Source: Lachnospiraceae bacterium
GTDB taxonomy: Bacteria > Bacillota > Clostridia > Lachnospirales > Lachnospiraceae
Direction of reading: 5' to 3'
Assembly (NCBI GenBank): GCA_910574865.1
Contig: CAJTDN010000003.1
Location: forward strand, 186,001-250,000
DNA length: 64,000 bases
In this document: piece after piece, positions 24,945-34,497 of the stretch
Position numbering within the stretch: position 1 is the stretch's first letter
How the letters are laid out: each line of letters opens with the position of its first letter
The notes under the pieces: generated by a model
Database searches by the model: none
Seen by the model: only the letters and a program-made list of their open reading frames with translations
What the model was told of the DNA's origin: nothing
Program-made: the position numbers and the translations under genes

Positions 24945-26417
24945 TCAGATAATGATACACACCAGCCCGCCATTACTGTCATTGACGATTTTCTGCATGG
25001 TATCCTGCAATTTGACCTGGCTTTCCTCGTTAATCTTGGTAATCTTGCCGCGCATGCCGTCCATCACCAGTTCTTCCACCGATTTCCCGAAAATGTTGGT
25101 CGCCCACACGCCCTCTTCCGTCTCGCTCTCGGCCTTGATATATTCCACCAGGTCCTCGGCCTGCCGCTCGCTGCCGACGATGGGCGCGATTTCCGTCTCG
25201 ATGTTGGCACGTATCATGTGGATGGAAGGCGCCTGCGAATGGATTTTCACCCCGAACTTGTTTCCCTGTTTGATGATGACCGGGTCTTCAAGGGATATCT
25301 CGTCGCGCTTCGGGCTCACCACCCCGTACCCCTTCATCTTCACGTCGGCAAAAGCATCCTTCACCTGTGTGTACTCCGCCTTCATGGCGGACAATTCCTT
25401 CATGACCGCGATCAACTCGTATTCCCCGTGGATGGACGTTCCGGTCAGTTCGCTTAACACTTCATAATAGAAGCTTTCATGGAATTGGATACGAATGCGC
25501 ACCTGCCCGCTGTCCATTCCGATTTTTTCCACCTGCACCTTTTCGATGTAGGGACTTTCCGTCTCCGGCTGGATGCCGAGGACACTGCGAACGTCCGCGA
25601 AGCCGTCCATCAGCGTGCGCACCGTCTGCAACAAGTCCTGCTTGATGCGGTGGTCCCTGGAAAGCATCTCCACCCATTTCGGAATATAAAACTCCACCTC
25701 GGAAACCGGGAACTCGTACAAAATCTGCCGCATCATCGTATGGATGTCTTCTTCCTTGAGCTGCTCGCAATTGACGGGCAGGACCGCCACCCCGTACTTC
25801 GTCTCCAACGACTCCTTCAGCTTCTTGACCTCCTCCCCGTACGGTTTGATACAATTGAGCAGGATGATGTAGGGCTTCCCGATGGCCTTCAGTTCCTGTA
25901 CCGTGCGCTCCTCCGCCTCTATGTAATTTTCCCTCGGCAAATCGCCGATGCTTCCGTCCGTCGTCACCACGATGCCAATCGTGGCATGGTCGCGAATGAC
26001 CTTCTGCGTGCCAATCGCCGCCGCTTTCGTAAACGGAATCTCGTACTCGAACCACGGCGTCTTCACTTGGCGCTCGGTCTCGTTCTCAATGTGGCCGCTC
26101 GCCCCTTCCACCATGAAGCCGACGCAGTCAATCAGACGTATCTTCACGTTCACGTCCTCCGACAGCGTAATATCGGCGGCATCCTTGGGCACGAACTTCG
26201 GCTCCGTGGTCATGATCGTCGTGCCGGAGGCCGACTGCGGCAATTCGTCGGTCGTCCGCTGCCTGGCGTTTTCATCCTCCATCGCGGGCAGCACGAGCAA
26301 ATCCATGAAACGCTTGATAAAGGTAGACTTGCCTGTCCGCACCGGTCCCACCACGCCTATGTAGATTTCCCCGTTGGTCCGCGCCTGCATATCCTTGTAT
26401 AGTTCAAATGAATCCAT
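24945..26417 (-). CDS. spoIVA: Stage IV sporulation protein A
   Basis: 490 residues from MDSFELYKDM, with AGGGGGTC 6 bases upstream; length matches Bacillus SpoIVA (492). This ATPase polymerises on the forespore surface to form the base of the spore coat. GPVRTGKST near residue 22 is Walker A of the TRAFAC GTPase fold, LIDCVGFMVEGASGH resembles the G3 region, and ILLNCIKP stands where GTPases have NKxD; the family hydrolyses ATP instead. It directly marks the organism as an endospore former. It is last in the line DUF512-der-plsY-gpsA-spoIVA and would normally need its own mother-cell promoter. Confidence 0.96.
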   Translation of the reverse strand: MDSFELYKDMQARTNGEIYIGVVGPVRTGKSTFIKRFMDLLVLPAMEDENARQRTTDELPQSASGTTIMTTEPKFVPKDAADITLSEDVNVKIRLIDCVGFMVEGASGHIENETERQVKTPWFEYEIPFTKAAAIGTQKVIRDHATIGIVVTTDGSIGDLPRENYIEAEERTVQELKAIGKPYIILLNCIKPYGEEVKKLKESLETKYGVAVLPVNCEQLKEEDIHTMMRQILYEFPVSEVEFYIPKWVEMLSRDHRIKQDLLQTVRTLMDGFADVRSVLGIQPETESPYIEKVQVEKIGMDSGQVRIRIQFHESFYYEVLSELTGTSIHGEYELIAVMKELSAMKAEYTQVKDAFADVKMKGYGVVSPKRDEISLEDPVIIKQGNKFGVKIHSQAPSIHMIRANIETEIAPIVGSERQAEDLVEYIKAESETEEGVWATNIFGKSVEELVMDGMRGKITKINEESQVKLQDTMQKIVNDSNGGLVCIII

Positions 26418-26485
26418 AAAAAGACCCCCTTGTTCTGCTGATACCAATGTATGCGCCAAAACAAGGGGTTATGACTTTTTCTTCC

Positions 26486-27499
26486 TTATTCCTCCCACGG
26501 CAGGGACGCGTTTTCGCTGCGCGTCTGCCGCATCATCAGTTCCTCTACGGCTTCGGACGCGCGTTTCCCCTCGAACAAGACCTGGTTGACGGCCTCGACA
26601 ATGGGCATGGAAACGCCATGCTTCTTTGCCAAACGTGCCGCCGCCTTGGCCGAGTACACGCCCTCCACCACCATCTGCACCTCGTCCATCGCCTCCTGCA
26701 TGCTCTTGCCCTGCCCCATCAAATACCCCGCCTTGCGGTTGCGGCTATGGACGCTGGCGCAAGTCACGGTCAAGTCGCCGATGCCGGTCAGCCCTGAAAA
26801 CGTCTGCAGGCTTCCACCCATCTTCATGCCCAGCCTGGCAATCTCGGCAATCCCCCGCGTAATCAGGGCCGCCTTCGTATTGTCGCCGTAGCCCATGCCG
26901 TCCGCGATGCCGGCCGCCAGGGCGATGACGTTTTTTAACGAGCCGCCAAGCTCGATTCCCAGCATGTCAGGACTGGTATACACCCGGAACACCCCGCTGT
27001 TAAACATCTCCTGCAAATATTCGGCCGTCGCTTTCTTCCTCGCGCCAATGACGACCGAAGTCGGCAGCTTCCGCCCGACCTCCTCCGCGTGGCTCGGCCC
27101 CGAAAGCACGGCCACCGTCGCCCGCGGGATTTCCTGCTCAATCTGCTGTGAGAGCGTCATCAGCGTGTCCTCCTCGATGCCCTTGGCCACGTCCACGATA
27201 ATCTGTCCCTTTGCCACGTAAGGCGCCATCTTCCTTGCCGTCGCACGGGTAAAGACGGACGGCACCGCCAACACGAGGAAGTCCTTCCCCTTCACCGCGC
27301 CCTCCAAATCGCCCGTGATGACCATCTCCTTTGAAAGCTTGACATTCGGAAGCTTCTTTTCATGCTCCCGCTTTTCATCAAGCATTTTCACCTCTTCCGC
27401 GTCAATCGACCAAATCGTCACCTGGTGCCCGTTGTCATGGAGCAATACGGAAAGTGCCGTACCCCAGCTTCCCGCCCCGATAATGCCTACTTTCGCCAT
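26486..27499 (-). CDS. gpsA: Glycerol-3-phosphate dehydrogenase [NAD(P)+]
   Basis: 337 residues with GAGAGG upstream. GIIGAGSWGTALSVLLHDNG at the N-terminus is the NAD(P)-binding loop, VLSGPSHAEEVGRKLPT near 140 and KNVIALAAGIADGMGYGDNTK near 190 carry the catalytic Lys and substrate residues. It makes sn-glycerol-3-phosphate for phospholipids. It follows plsY by 105 bases, so precursor formation and first acylation are encoded together. Confidence 0.95.
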   Translation of the reverse strand: MAKVGIIGAGSWGTALSVLLHDNGHQVTIWSIDAEEVKMLDEKREHEKKLPNVKLSKEMVITGDLEGAVKGKDFLVLAVPSVFTRATARKMAPYVAKGQIIVDVAKGIEEDTLMTLSQQIEQEIPRATVAVLSGPSHAEEVGRKLPTSVVIGARKKATAEYLQEMFNSGVFRVYTSPDMLGIELGGSLKNVIALAAGIADGMGYGDNTKAALITRGIAEIARLGMKMGGSLQTFSGLTGIGDLTVTCASVHSRNRKAGYLMGQGKSMQEAMDEVQMVVEGVYSAKAAARLAKKHGVSMPIVEAVNQVLFEGKRASEAVEELMMRQTRSENASLPWEE

Positions 27500-27604
27500 G
27501 TAATTTACCTCTCTTTACGTTTTCTAACACGCCGCCCCCAATCACGCGTCCAGACTCCCGCCATGCCTATGGCTGTACGCTTTCAGCCATCGCGCTCCTA
27601 CTTG

Positions 27605-28249
27605 TCACGCTTCCTTTTTCTTCGCCCTTACCGGGTTCTCCGTCCCGGCCAAAAGCCGCTTGATATTTTCCTTGTGGCGCACCCAGGCGAGAACGGCAAT
27701 CAGCCCAATCAACACGTACAACTCCACCTCGTACTGCAACGCCATTCCAAATCCCCCCATGCAGCCGTAAAACACCGTCTCAATGAAAAAGAGTGCCGCC
27801 GCCAGCAGGGAGCCCAGCGACACATAACGGGTAAAGACGACCGCGATTAGGAACGCGCACAACGGAATCGGCACCAGATAAGGGGAAGTCAAAAGCACCA
27901 ACGCCCCCATCACCGCCATTCCCTTGCCACCTTTGAATTTCAAGTAAATAGGAAAATTATGCCCCAGGGTCACGCCCAGCCCCGTGTAAATGCCCAGCAA
28001 CGGCGCGCACGCGCCATCCCGGTAAATGTAACGCATCAAAAGCACCGCCACGACACATTTCAGCACGTCCCCGGCAAACGTGGCCGCCCCGGCCTTCCAG
28101 CCCATCACGCGCACGGCGTTGGTCGATCCGGCGTTCCCGCTTCCCTGTTTCCTGATGTCGACATGGTTGATTTTCCCTACAATGTACCCCGTCTGGATGA
28201 GGCCGAACGCATATCCGACCGCCAGACAAACAACTCGTTCCAAAATCAT
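27605..28249 (-). CDS. plsY: Acyl-phosphate:glycerol-3-phosphate acyltransferase
   Basis: 214 residues and five membrane segments. IRKQGSGNAGSTNAVRVMGW near 35 and KFKGGKGMAV near 103 are the conserved PlsY motifs binding acyl phosphate and glycerol phosphate. It uses the acyl phosphate made by PlsX (encoded at 40489-41502) to make lysophosphatidic acid. Its ATG lies one base after the der stop codon, so translation is probably coupled. Confidence 0.95.
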   Translation of the reverse strand: MILERVVCLAVGYAFGLIQTGYIVGKINHVDIRKQGSGNAGSTNAVRVMGWKAGAATFAGDVLKCVVAVLLMRYIYRDGACAPLLGIYTGLGVTLGHNFPIYLKFKGGKGMAVMGALVLLTSPYLVPIPLCAFLIAVVFTRYVSLGSLLAAALFFIETVFYGCMGGFGMALQYEVELYVLIGLIAVLAWVRHKENIKRLLAGTENPVRAKKKEA

Positions 28250-28250
28250 G

Positions 28251-29579
28251 CTACTGGTCCTTCTCCTTTCGTTCCCTGATGAAAAATTTCAGCGAAGTCC
28301 CGCGGAAGCCGAACGCCTCGCGGATTTTGTTTTCCAGATACCTCGTGTATGAAAAATGCATCAAACGCTTGTCATTGACAAAAATGACGAACGTCGGCGG
28401 CTTCACGGCCACCTGCGTGATATAATAGAGCTTCAACCGCCTGCCCTTGTCCGATGGCGGCTGCTGCATCGCCACCGCCTCCGTCATGATTTCGTTTAGC
28501 ACGCCCGTTGCGACGCGCATCGTCTGGTTGGCAATCACCATGTCAACCATGTCGAACAACTTCACGAGGCGCTGCCCCGTCTTGGCCGACACGTACATGA
28601 TTTCCGCATATGGCATGAAGGAGAGGATTTGCCGGATGTCGCTTTCATACCCGCGCATCGTGCGGTCGTCCTTCTCAATCGCGTCCCACTTGTTGACCAC
28701 GATGATGACGCCCTTGCCGCGGTCGTGCGCGATACCGGCAATCTTCGCGTCCTGCTCGGTCACTCCCTCGGCCGCGTCAATCACCATCAAGACCACGTCG
28801 GCGCGCTCCACGGCCGTCACCGTGCGGATGATGCTGTAACGCTCCAGTTCCTCCTTGACCTTGCTCTTGCGGCGCAATCCCGCCGTATCGATGAACACGT
28901 ACTCCCTGCCGTCATGCATGACGCTGGTGTCAATGGCGTCCCGCGTCGTCCCGGCGATGTCGGAGACGATGACCCGCTCCTCCCCTACCAGCTTGTTGAT
29001 AATGGAAGACTTGCCGACGTTCGGCTTGCCGACGATGGCCACCCGCGGACGCTCGTCCTCTGCTTCCCCGGCGCTTCCCTCCGGAAAATGCGCGATGACC
29101 GCGTCCAAAAGCTCGCCGATTCCCAATCGGGAGGATGCCGATATCGGAACCGGGTCGCCGATTCCCAAATTATAAAATTCGTACACGTCCGGCATGAACT
29201 TTTCAAAGCTGTCCACCTTGTTGACCGTCAACACGACCGGCTTGCAAGAACGGCGCAGCATGTCCGCCACCTTGGAATCCGCGTCCACGAGCCCCTGCCG
29301 CACGTCGGTGATGAAGACGATCACGTCCGCCGTGTCAATGGCGATTTGTGCCTGCTCGCGCATCTGCGAAAGAATCACGTCCTTGCTGTCCGGCTCGATT
29401 CCCCCCGTGTCAATCAACGTGAACTCCTTGTCAAGCCACGAAACGTCCGCATAAATGCGGTCACGCGTCACGCCCGGCGTGTCCTTGACGATGGCGATGC
29501 GCCCGCCCGCCAACGCGTTGAATAACGTGGACTTCCCGACGTTCGGGCGACCCACGATCGCTACTACTGGTTTACTCAT
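28251..29579 (-). CDS. der: Ribosome-assembly GTPase Der (EngA)
   Basis: 442 residues. Two GTPase domains in tandem: GRPNVGKST near 8 with DTPGV and NKVD, and GKPNVGKSS near 183 with DIAGTTRD and NKWD. The C-terminal KH-like domain binds 23S rRNA. Der acts in late 50S subunit assembly. GAGGTAG precedes the start, and plsY follows with a one-base gap. Confidence 0.96.
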   Translation of the reverse strand: MSKPVVAIVGRPNVGKSTLFNALAGGRIAIVKDTPGVTRDRIYADVSWLDKEFTLIDTGGIEPDSKDVILSQMREQAQIAIDTADVIVFITDVRQGLVDADSKVADMLRRSCKPVVLTVNKVDSFEKFMPDVYEFYNLGIGDPVPISASSRLGIGELLDAVIAHFPEGSAGEAEDERPRVAIVGKPNVGKSSIINKLVGEERVIVSDIAGTTRDAIDTSVMHDGREYVFIDTAGLRRKSKVKEELERYSIIRTVTAVERADVVLMVIDAAEGVTEQDAKIAGIAHDRGKGVIIVVNKWDAIEKDDRTMRGYESDIRQILSFMPYAEIMYVSAKTGQRLVKLFDMVDMVIANQTMRVATGVLNEIMTEAVAMQQPPSDKGRRLKLYYITQVAVKPPTFVIFVNDKRLMHFSYTRYLENKIREAFGFRGTSLKFFIRERKEKDQ

Positions 29580-29597
29580 CTATCCTACCTCTTTCTT

Positions 29598-30914
29598 TCA
29601 TGCAACCATTGCTTCCAACAAATCCCGTCCGCCTGATTTTACAACATGGACGGGGATTTGTAAAGCGTTCTCCACGTCCCTGACGCTAAAATCATCCAAA
29701 AATATATCCTCGTCCGCTTTCAGCATGTTGCATGGAATCAACAACCGCTCCCCCAACTGCCGCCCCTTAAGCTGCGCCATCAAGTCCTGCGCGGTAACCA
29801 GGCCGGACACGGTAATCGTTTCCCCGAAAAAATCATTGCGGATGGGATAAACATGGACAATCGTGCGCGGAAATTTCTCCCGCGCCCTCCCGACGAGCCG
29901 CTCAATATGCGGGTACGCCAGATATCCCGTCGCCAAAGACAACTCCCTCTCGCACGCGTCCCCTTCCGCCTCTTCAAGCGCCTCCTTAAACTCGTCATAC
30001 AAGAGGCGCAACATGCCCACGCCGTTTTCCAACTGCAAATAGCCGTCATACCTTTCTTCCGGCGGAAGCTCCTCCCCCGCCAAAACGTACCACTCGTCAC
30101 TGGCATGGATGAAATGCAGTCCGTACTTGGGATATAACTTCTCCTGCCAAAGATGAATCGTGCACAAGACTTCCTTCGCGTCCTCCTTCGTGAACGGCTC
30201 CAGCTTCTCAAGCCCCTCCCGGTACTTGCTAAGCCCCACCGGCACCACGGACACGCTGCGCAAATGCGGCAAATATTTGGTCAATTCGCGAATGCTGTAT
30301 TCCAGTTCCGCCCCGTCGTTAATGCCTTTGCAAAGGACGATCTGGCCATTCATCTCAATCCCCGCCCCATAAAGTACGTCCACCTTTTTCAACGCCTCCC
30401 CGGCAAACCGGTTGTGAAGCATCCGGCAGCGAAGCTTCGGGTTCATCGTCTGGAACGAGATGTTGATGGGCTCCAAACGGTACTTGACGATGCGCTCCAC
30501 GTCGTGGTCGTCCATGTTCGTCAACGTCACGTAATTTCCCTGCAGGAAAGACAAGCGCGAGTCATCGTCCTTGAAATACAAGGTGTCTCGCATCCCCGGC
30601 GGCATTTGGTCGATAAAGCAGAAAATGCACTTGTTGTGGCACGATTTATACTCGTCCATCAACCCCTGCCCGAACCCTATCCCCAGGTCTTCCCACTCTT
30701 CCTTCTCAATTTCCAGCTCCCACTGCTCCCCGTTCGCTTTCTCGATGAGCAGCACGACCAGCTCGTCCGCAACATGATAGCGGTAATCAAAAATATCCTC
30801 GATTTCATTTCCATTGACGGCAAGCAGCCCGTCGCCCGGCTCAATGCCCATCTCCCACGCGATACTTCCCTCGTCCACGCTCCGTATGATATGTGTATGG
30901 CGTTTCTTCTCCAT
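29598..30914 (-). CDS. DUF512 family radical SAM protein with PDZ domain
   Basis: 438 residues with AAGGTGG upstream. The N-terminal ~70 residues form a PDZ-like domain (IAWEMGIEPGDGLLAVNG). CHNKCIFCF near 92-100 is a cysteine motif of the radical SAM type (C-x3-C-x2-C), and the C-terminal half is DUF512. The family is conserved in Clostridia next to der. Its reaction is unknown. It is first in the der-plsY-gpsA line with a 17-base-spaced promoter, divergent from prs. Confidence 0.9.
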   Translation of the reverse strand: MEKKRHTHIIRSVDEGSIAWEMGIEPGDGLLAVNGNEIEDIFDYRYHVADELVVLLIEKANGEQWELEIEKEEWEDLGIGFGQGLMDEYKSCHNKCIFCFIDQMPPGMRDTLYFKDDDSRLSFLQGNYVTLTNMDDHDVERIVKYRLEPINISFQTMNPKLRCRMLHNRFAGEALKKVDVLYGAGIEMNGQIVLCKGINDGAELEYSIRELTKYLPHLRSVSVVPVGLSKYREGLEKLEPFTKEDAKEVLCTIHLWQEKLYPKYGLHFIHASDEWYVLAGEELPPEERYDGYLQLENGVGMLRLLYDEFKEALEEAEGDACERELSLATGYLAYPHIERLVGRAREKFPRTIVHVYPIRNDFFGETITVSGLVTAQDLMAQLKGRQLGERLLIPCNMLKADEDIFLDDFSVRDVENALQIPVHVVKSGGRDLLEAMVA

Positions 30915-30962
30915 AATCTTCTGCCACCTTATATTTCTTACCGCCCGCCTGGCGGCTCTTGT

Positions 30963-30991
30963 ATTTTAACATGATAAACTTTTTTATTCAA
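30963..30991 (-). promoter_or_regulatory. Promoter of DUF512-der-plsY-gpsA line
   Basis: On the minus strand TTGAAT (30986-30991), a 17-base spacer, TAAAAT (30963-30968). It lies back to back with the prs promoter. Confidence 0.65.
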
Positions 30992-31002
30992 CCACTTCGT
31001 TC

Positions 31003-31031
31003 TTGTATTTCCAAATTAAGCATGTTATAAT
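31003..31031 (+). promoter_or_regulatory. prs promoter
   Basis: TTGTAT (31003-31008), 17 bases, perfect TATAAT (31026-31031). The leader to the prs start would be about 90 bases. Confidence 0.75.
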
Positions 31032-31127
31032 CACGTTGTATTGAACCCATTGGCGAATCGACATGGCGTGGATTGCATGGGTTACGGACAGATACATAGC
31101 ATCATCAAAACATAGGAGAAGCAAAAT

Positions 31128-32318
31128 ATGTCGAACATCGAATTAATGGAACAGCTGTTGCCGTACGCCCCCTTGAAGATTGCCGCCATGGATAGCTGCA
31201 TCGAGCTAGGGCGCAAAGTGGACGACTACATCATTTCATTCCGTAAGGACAATGAGAACGAGATTACGGATTCCCCCCTATATTCCAATTATCGGCCGAA
31301 TTCCTACCTTGTCGATTGTAATTGTCCCCGTTTCGGGAGCGGCGAGGCCAAGGGGATTCTAAAGGAGAGTATCCGTGGCACCGACCTTTTCATCATGACG
31401 GACGTATGCAACTACAGCCTGACCTACACGGTGAACGGGCACGTGAACCACATGTCCCCGGACGACCATTACCAGGACTTGAAGCGCATCATCTCCGCGG
31501 CGACCGGAAAGGCGAAACGAATCAACGTCATCATGCCGTTCCTTTATGAGAGCCGCCAGCACAAGCGAAGCAAGCGGGAATCCCTGGACTGCGCGCTTGC
31601 CCTGGAAGAACTGCACGACATGGGCGTGGCCAACATCATGACCTTCGACGCGCACGACCCGCGCGTGCAAAACGCCATCCCGCTAAGCGGCTTTGACAAT
31701 TTCCAGCCGCCCTACCAGTTCATGAAAGCATTGTTCCGCGCCGTCCCTGATTTAAAAGTGGACAAGGAACACCTCATGATCATCAGTCCCGACGAGGGGG
31801 CCATGAACCGCGCCGTCTACTTTTCCAACATCCTCGGCGTGGACATGGGCATGTTTTACAAGCGGCGCGACTACTCTACCGTCGTCAACGGCCGGAACCC
31901 CATCGTGGCACATGAATTCCTGGGCGACGACGTGTCGGGAAAGGACGTCATCATCGTGGACGACATGATTTCTTCCGGCGAGAGCATGCTCGACGTGGCG
32001 CTGCAAGTGAAGGAACGGCACGCGAAGAGGGTCTTCGTCTGCACCACGTTCGGACTGTTCACGGATGGATTTGACAAGTTTGACGAATATTATGAAAAAG
32101 GATACATCAACAAGGTCATCACGACCAATTTGACGTACTTGCCGGCAGTGGTCAATGAAAAACCCTATTTCATCACCGCCGACATGAGCAAGTTCCTGGC
32201 ATTGATTATCGACTCCTTAAACCATGACCTGACAATCGGGGCCGTGCTAAACCCGACGGACAAGATACACGCCCTGCTGGAGAAATATCTGGGGAAAAAC
32301 GTGTCGCAAAACGAATAG
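31128..32318 (+). CDS. prs: Ribose-phosphate pyrophosphokinase (long form)
   Basis: 396 residues with AGGAGAAG upstream. It transfers pyrophosphate from ATP to ribose-5-phosphate, giving PRPP for nucleotide, His and Trp synthesis. DVIIVDDMISSGESMLDVA near 280 is the PRPP-binding loop, and MPFLYESRQHKRSKRESL near 130 the ATP-binding flexible-loop region. The protein is about 80 residues longer than classical PRPP synthase, with extra N-terminal sequence; long forms of this kind are common in Lachnospiraceae. A family C repeat with a strong hairpin follows. Confidence 0.92.
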   Translation: MSNIELMEQLLPYAPLKIAAMDSCIELGRKVDDYIISFRKDNENEITDSPLYSNYRPNSYLVDCNCPRFGSGEAKGILKESIRGTDLFIMTDVCNYSLTYTVNGHVNHMSPDDHYQDLKRIISAATGKAKRINVIMPFLYESRQHKRSKRESLDCALALEELHDMGVANIMTFDAHDPRVQNAIPLSGFDNFQPPYQFMKALFRAVPDLKVDKEHLMIISPDEGAMNRAVYFSNILGVDMGMFYKRRDYSTVVNGRNPIVAHEFLGDDVSGKDVIIVDDMISSGESMLDVALQVKERHAKRVFVCTTFGLFTDGFDKFDEYYEKGYINKVITTNLTYLPAVVNEKPYFITADMSKFLALIIDSLNHDLTIGAVLNPTDKIHALLEKYLGKNVSQNE

Positions 32319-32325
32319 GAGCAAA

Positions 32326-32450
32326 GAGTATCGCTTGCGAAACCCTCGCGCCAGGCACGGTCGTTTTAGCGACATGTTTCATCTCGCGCCCCGGCGCATC
32401 CGCCTGGAGGGTTTTATCATATAGGGAACGAAGTTTCCTATATGATAAAC
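32326..32450. repeat. Family C repeat C2 with strong terminal hairpin
   Basis: Shares CTCGCGCC, GGCGCATCC and GGGTTTTATCATATAGGGAACGAA with C1 (23663-23864). The end forms a near-perfect 18-bp stem (32411-32429 with 32433-32450) that could terminate prs. It lies between prs and the convergent DUF2200 gene. Confidence 0.7.
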
Positions 32451-32517
32451 AAACGCCTTGGGGAATGAATCTCCAAGGCTCTTATTTTCCGTTACGATGT
32501 CATCTAATAATACGATT

Positions 32518-32871
32518 CTATTGTTTACGCAGTATTTTATCCATGGCCTTCCCTCTGGCAAGCTCGTCAATCAGTTTGTCCAGATAACGTATCTCCCGCA
32601 TCATAGGCTCTTCAACATCTTCCACCCTGACACCGCAGACCACGCCCTTGATCAGCCTCCTATTTTCATTCAATTCCGGGGCATCCCGGAAGAAATCCCC
32701 ATACGGCACCTGCCTTTCCAGCATCCCTTCCAGTTCCAACCGGCCGTACCCGGTAAGCCACCGGATGATTTCATCCACTTCTTCCCTTGTCCGTCCTTTT
32801 TTCTCCGCCTTAGTAACAAGGAGACGGTATACTTTTGAAAAATCCATCTGATATATTTTTTCATTTCCCAT
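32518..32871 (-). CDS. DUF2200 domain-containing protein
   Basis: 117 residues from MGNEKIYQM, with GAGGGAA upstream; an in-frame start at 32901 has no ribosome site. The pattern [38 protein letters not shown] and the central [16 protein letters not shown] match DUF2200, a small cytosolic family related to YdhG/YjdI-like folds. Function unknown. Monocistronic, between ilvA and prs. Confidence 0.85.
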   Translation of the reverse strand: MGNEKIYQMDFSKVYRLLVTKAEKKGRTREEVDEIIRWLTGYGRLELEGMLERQVPYGDFFRDAPELNENRRLIKGVVCGVRVEDVEEPMMREIRYLDKLIDELARGKAMDKILRKQ

Positions 32872-32949
32872 AAGATTCCCTCTGTTCCGCGTTCCTGGCA
32901 CCTCTTCTGTCCCCCCGGCTGTTTCCCTATCCCAAATCCAACCGGCGCG

Positions 32950-34167
32950 TCATAACATCGTGCTTATCTGTCTCGGCCGAAATCCCGCCTTTTCCAACTC
33001 GTCCAATATCCGGTTCTTATGCTCCGTCCCGAACGCCTCCATCGTGATTTTCAGTTCCACCGCCGCGTTGCGGTTGGTGCTGACAAACTGATTATGCTCC
33101 AGCTTGATGACATTTCCCTTTTCCTCCGCGATGCAAGCCGCCACCCGCTGCAGTTCGCCCGGCCTGTCCGGCAAAAGCACCGACACGGAAAAGATGCGGT
33201 CCCGGCGAATCAATCCATGCTGCACCACGGAGGACATCGTAATCACGTCCATGTTTCCACCGCTTAGGATGCAGACGACCTTCTTTCCCTTCAAATCCAT
33301 CTGCTTTAACGCCGCCACCGTCAGCATTCCTGAATTTTCCACCACCATCTTGTGGTTTTCCACCAAGTCAAGAAACACCCCGATCAACTCGTCATCGTCC
33401 ACCAGCAGCACACCGTCCACGTTTTGTTGCACGTACGGAAGCAGCTTGTCCCCCACGGCCCGCACCGCCGTGCCATCGGCAATCGTGTTGGCGGATTCCA
33501 ATTCCACCACTTCCCCGGCCGCCAGCGCGGCGGACATGCTCGCGGCTTCCACCGGCTCCACGCCTACGACCTTGATTTTCGGGTTCAACATCTTGGCCAA
33601 TGTCGCCACGCCGGTCAACAAGCCGCCGCCCCCGACTGGCACGAGGATATAATCCACCGTCGGCAATTCCTGGATGATTTCCATGGCAATCGTCCCTTGT
33701 CCCGTCACGACGTCCAGGTCATTAAAAGGATGGATGAACGTGCACCCCCGCTCTTCCGCCAGCTTCACGGCATATTTGCAGGCCTCGTCATACCCTTCTC
33801 CATACAAAATGACCTCCGCACCATAATTCTTGGTACGGTTCACCTTGATAAGCGGCGTACCTTCCGGCATCACCACCGTCGCCTTGCAGCCAAACGCGCT
33901 CGCCGCATAGGCCACGCCCTGCGCGTGGTTGCCAGCCGATGCCGCCACCAGCCCACGTGCGCGCTCTTCCTCCGTGAGCGTGCTGATTTTATAATAAGCG
34001 CCCCTCAGCTTGTATGCCCCCGTGTGCTGCATGTTCTCCGGTTTCAAATATACCTTTGCCCCGGTCTGCTCGCTAAGGTAATTACTGCGAATCAGTTTTG
34101 TCTCGTTCGTCACTTTCTTTACGACTTCGCTCGCCTCTTCAAACTTCTCCAACGTCAACATTTCCAT
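32950..34167 (-). CDS. ilvA: Threonine ammonia-lyase
   Basis: 405 residues with GGAGG 8 bases upstream. PLP fold type II: HTGAYKLRGAYYKIS near 48 holds the PLP lysine, AASAGNHAQGVAYAA near 75 binds the substrate carboxylate, and VGGGGLLTGVA near 177 binds the PLP phosphate. It deaminates threonine to 2-oxobutanoate. The last ~80 residues are a single ACT-like domain (VLLPDRPGELQRVAACIAE), as in the shorter ~405-residue Clostridia enzymes, either the biosynthetic or the catabolic (TdcB-like) type. Confidence 0.92.
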   Translation of the reverse strand: MEMLTLEKFEEASEVVKKVTNETKLIRSNYLSEQTGAKVYLKPENMQHTGAYKLRGAYYKISTLTEEERARGLVAASAGNHAQGVAYAASAFGCKATVVMPEGTPLIKVNRTKNYGAEVILYGEGYDEACKYAVKLAEERGCTFIHPFNDLDVVTGQGTIAMEIIQELPTVDYILVPVGGGGLLTGVATLAKMLNPKIKVVGVEPVEAASMSAALAAGEVVELESANTIADGTAVRAVGDKLLPYVQQNVDGVLLVDDDELIGVFLDLVENHKMVVENSGMLTVAALKQMDLKGKKVVCILSGGNMDVITMSSVVQHGLIRRDRIFSVSVLLPDRPGELQRVAACIAEEKGNVIKLEHNQFVSTNRNAAVELKITMEAFGTEHKNRILDELEKAGFRPRQISTML

Positions 34168-34186
34168 CTGTCATTCCTCCTCCACT

Positions 34187-34300
34187 TTATCCAATCAAGT
34201 CAAGCGGATATTCGCAATCCGCTTCGCTACTTGCTCATAACCTCATGCCGCTTCGCGGCATTTCAATGGGAGCATGTACTCCCACTGAAACAGGAAAGTC
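34187..34300. repeat. Family B palindromic element, copy B2
   Basis: Three hairpins in a row: AAGCGGATAT/ATCCGCTT around 34211, ATGCCGC/GCGGCAT at 34244-34260, and TTTCA-TGGGAG / CTCCCA-TGAAA at 34261-34290. The first two match the insert in A1 (7013-7091). It occupies the gap between ilvA and the ftsY terminator. Confidence 0.65.
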
Positions 34301-34303
34301 CGA

Positions 34304-34325
34304 CCCCCGCTTTAAAAAGCGGGGG
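34304..34325 (-). terminator. Terminator of the ftsY operon
   Basis: CCCCCGCTTT / AAAGCGGGGG form a 10-bp perfect stem with a 2-base loop. The stop codon of the small gene 34312-34497 lies inside the stem. No long T run follows on the minus strand. Confidence 0.6.
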
Positions 34326-34497
34326 ACTTCCCTGATGAGTTTATATTCCCCATGGCCGCTTTCAGCTCATCCAGGCTCATCCAGCCTTTTTCTTCCTTAA
34401 CAGCATCCTCTGCTTCCTGCAATTTCATTAAGAGTTTTCTCTCCGCCTTGTCTTTTTCATATTCGTTCGCCGCCAAAGGCGTAGTATTAGCAATCAT
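34312..34497 (-). CDS. Small antitoxin-like protein coupled to ftsY
   Basis: 61 residues. The ATG overlaps the ftsY stop codon (ATGA), with GGGAAG 5 bases upstream, which implies translational coupling. The protein is charged and helical (EKDKAERKLLMKLQEAEDAV) and ends with WMSLDELKAAM, resembling the C-terminal half of RelB/Phd-type antitoxins common in Lachnospiraceae. No toxin gene is adjacent. The last residues SSGKSPAF are encoded by the terminator hairpin, so the original C-terminus may have been replaced. A decayed antitoxin or an orphan regulator is possible. Confidence 0.5.
   Translation of the reverse strand: MIANTTPLAANEYEKDKAERKLLMKLQEAEDAVKEEKGWMSLDELKAAMGNINSSGKSPAF

Noticed and set aside
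34312-34497. Complete toxin-antitoxin pair next to ftsY
   Set aside because: Only an antitoxin-like protein is present; the neighbouring bases are palindromic repeats and ilvA on the same strand.
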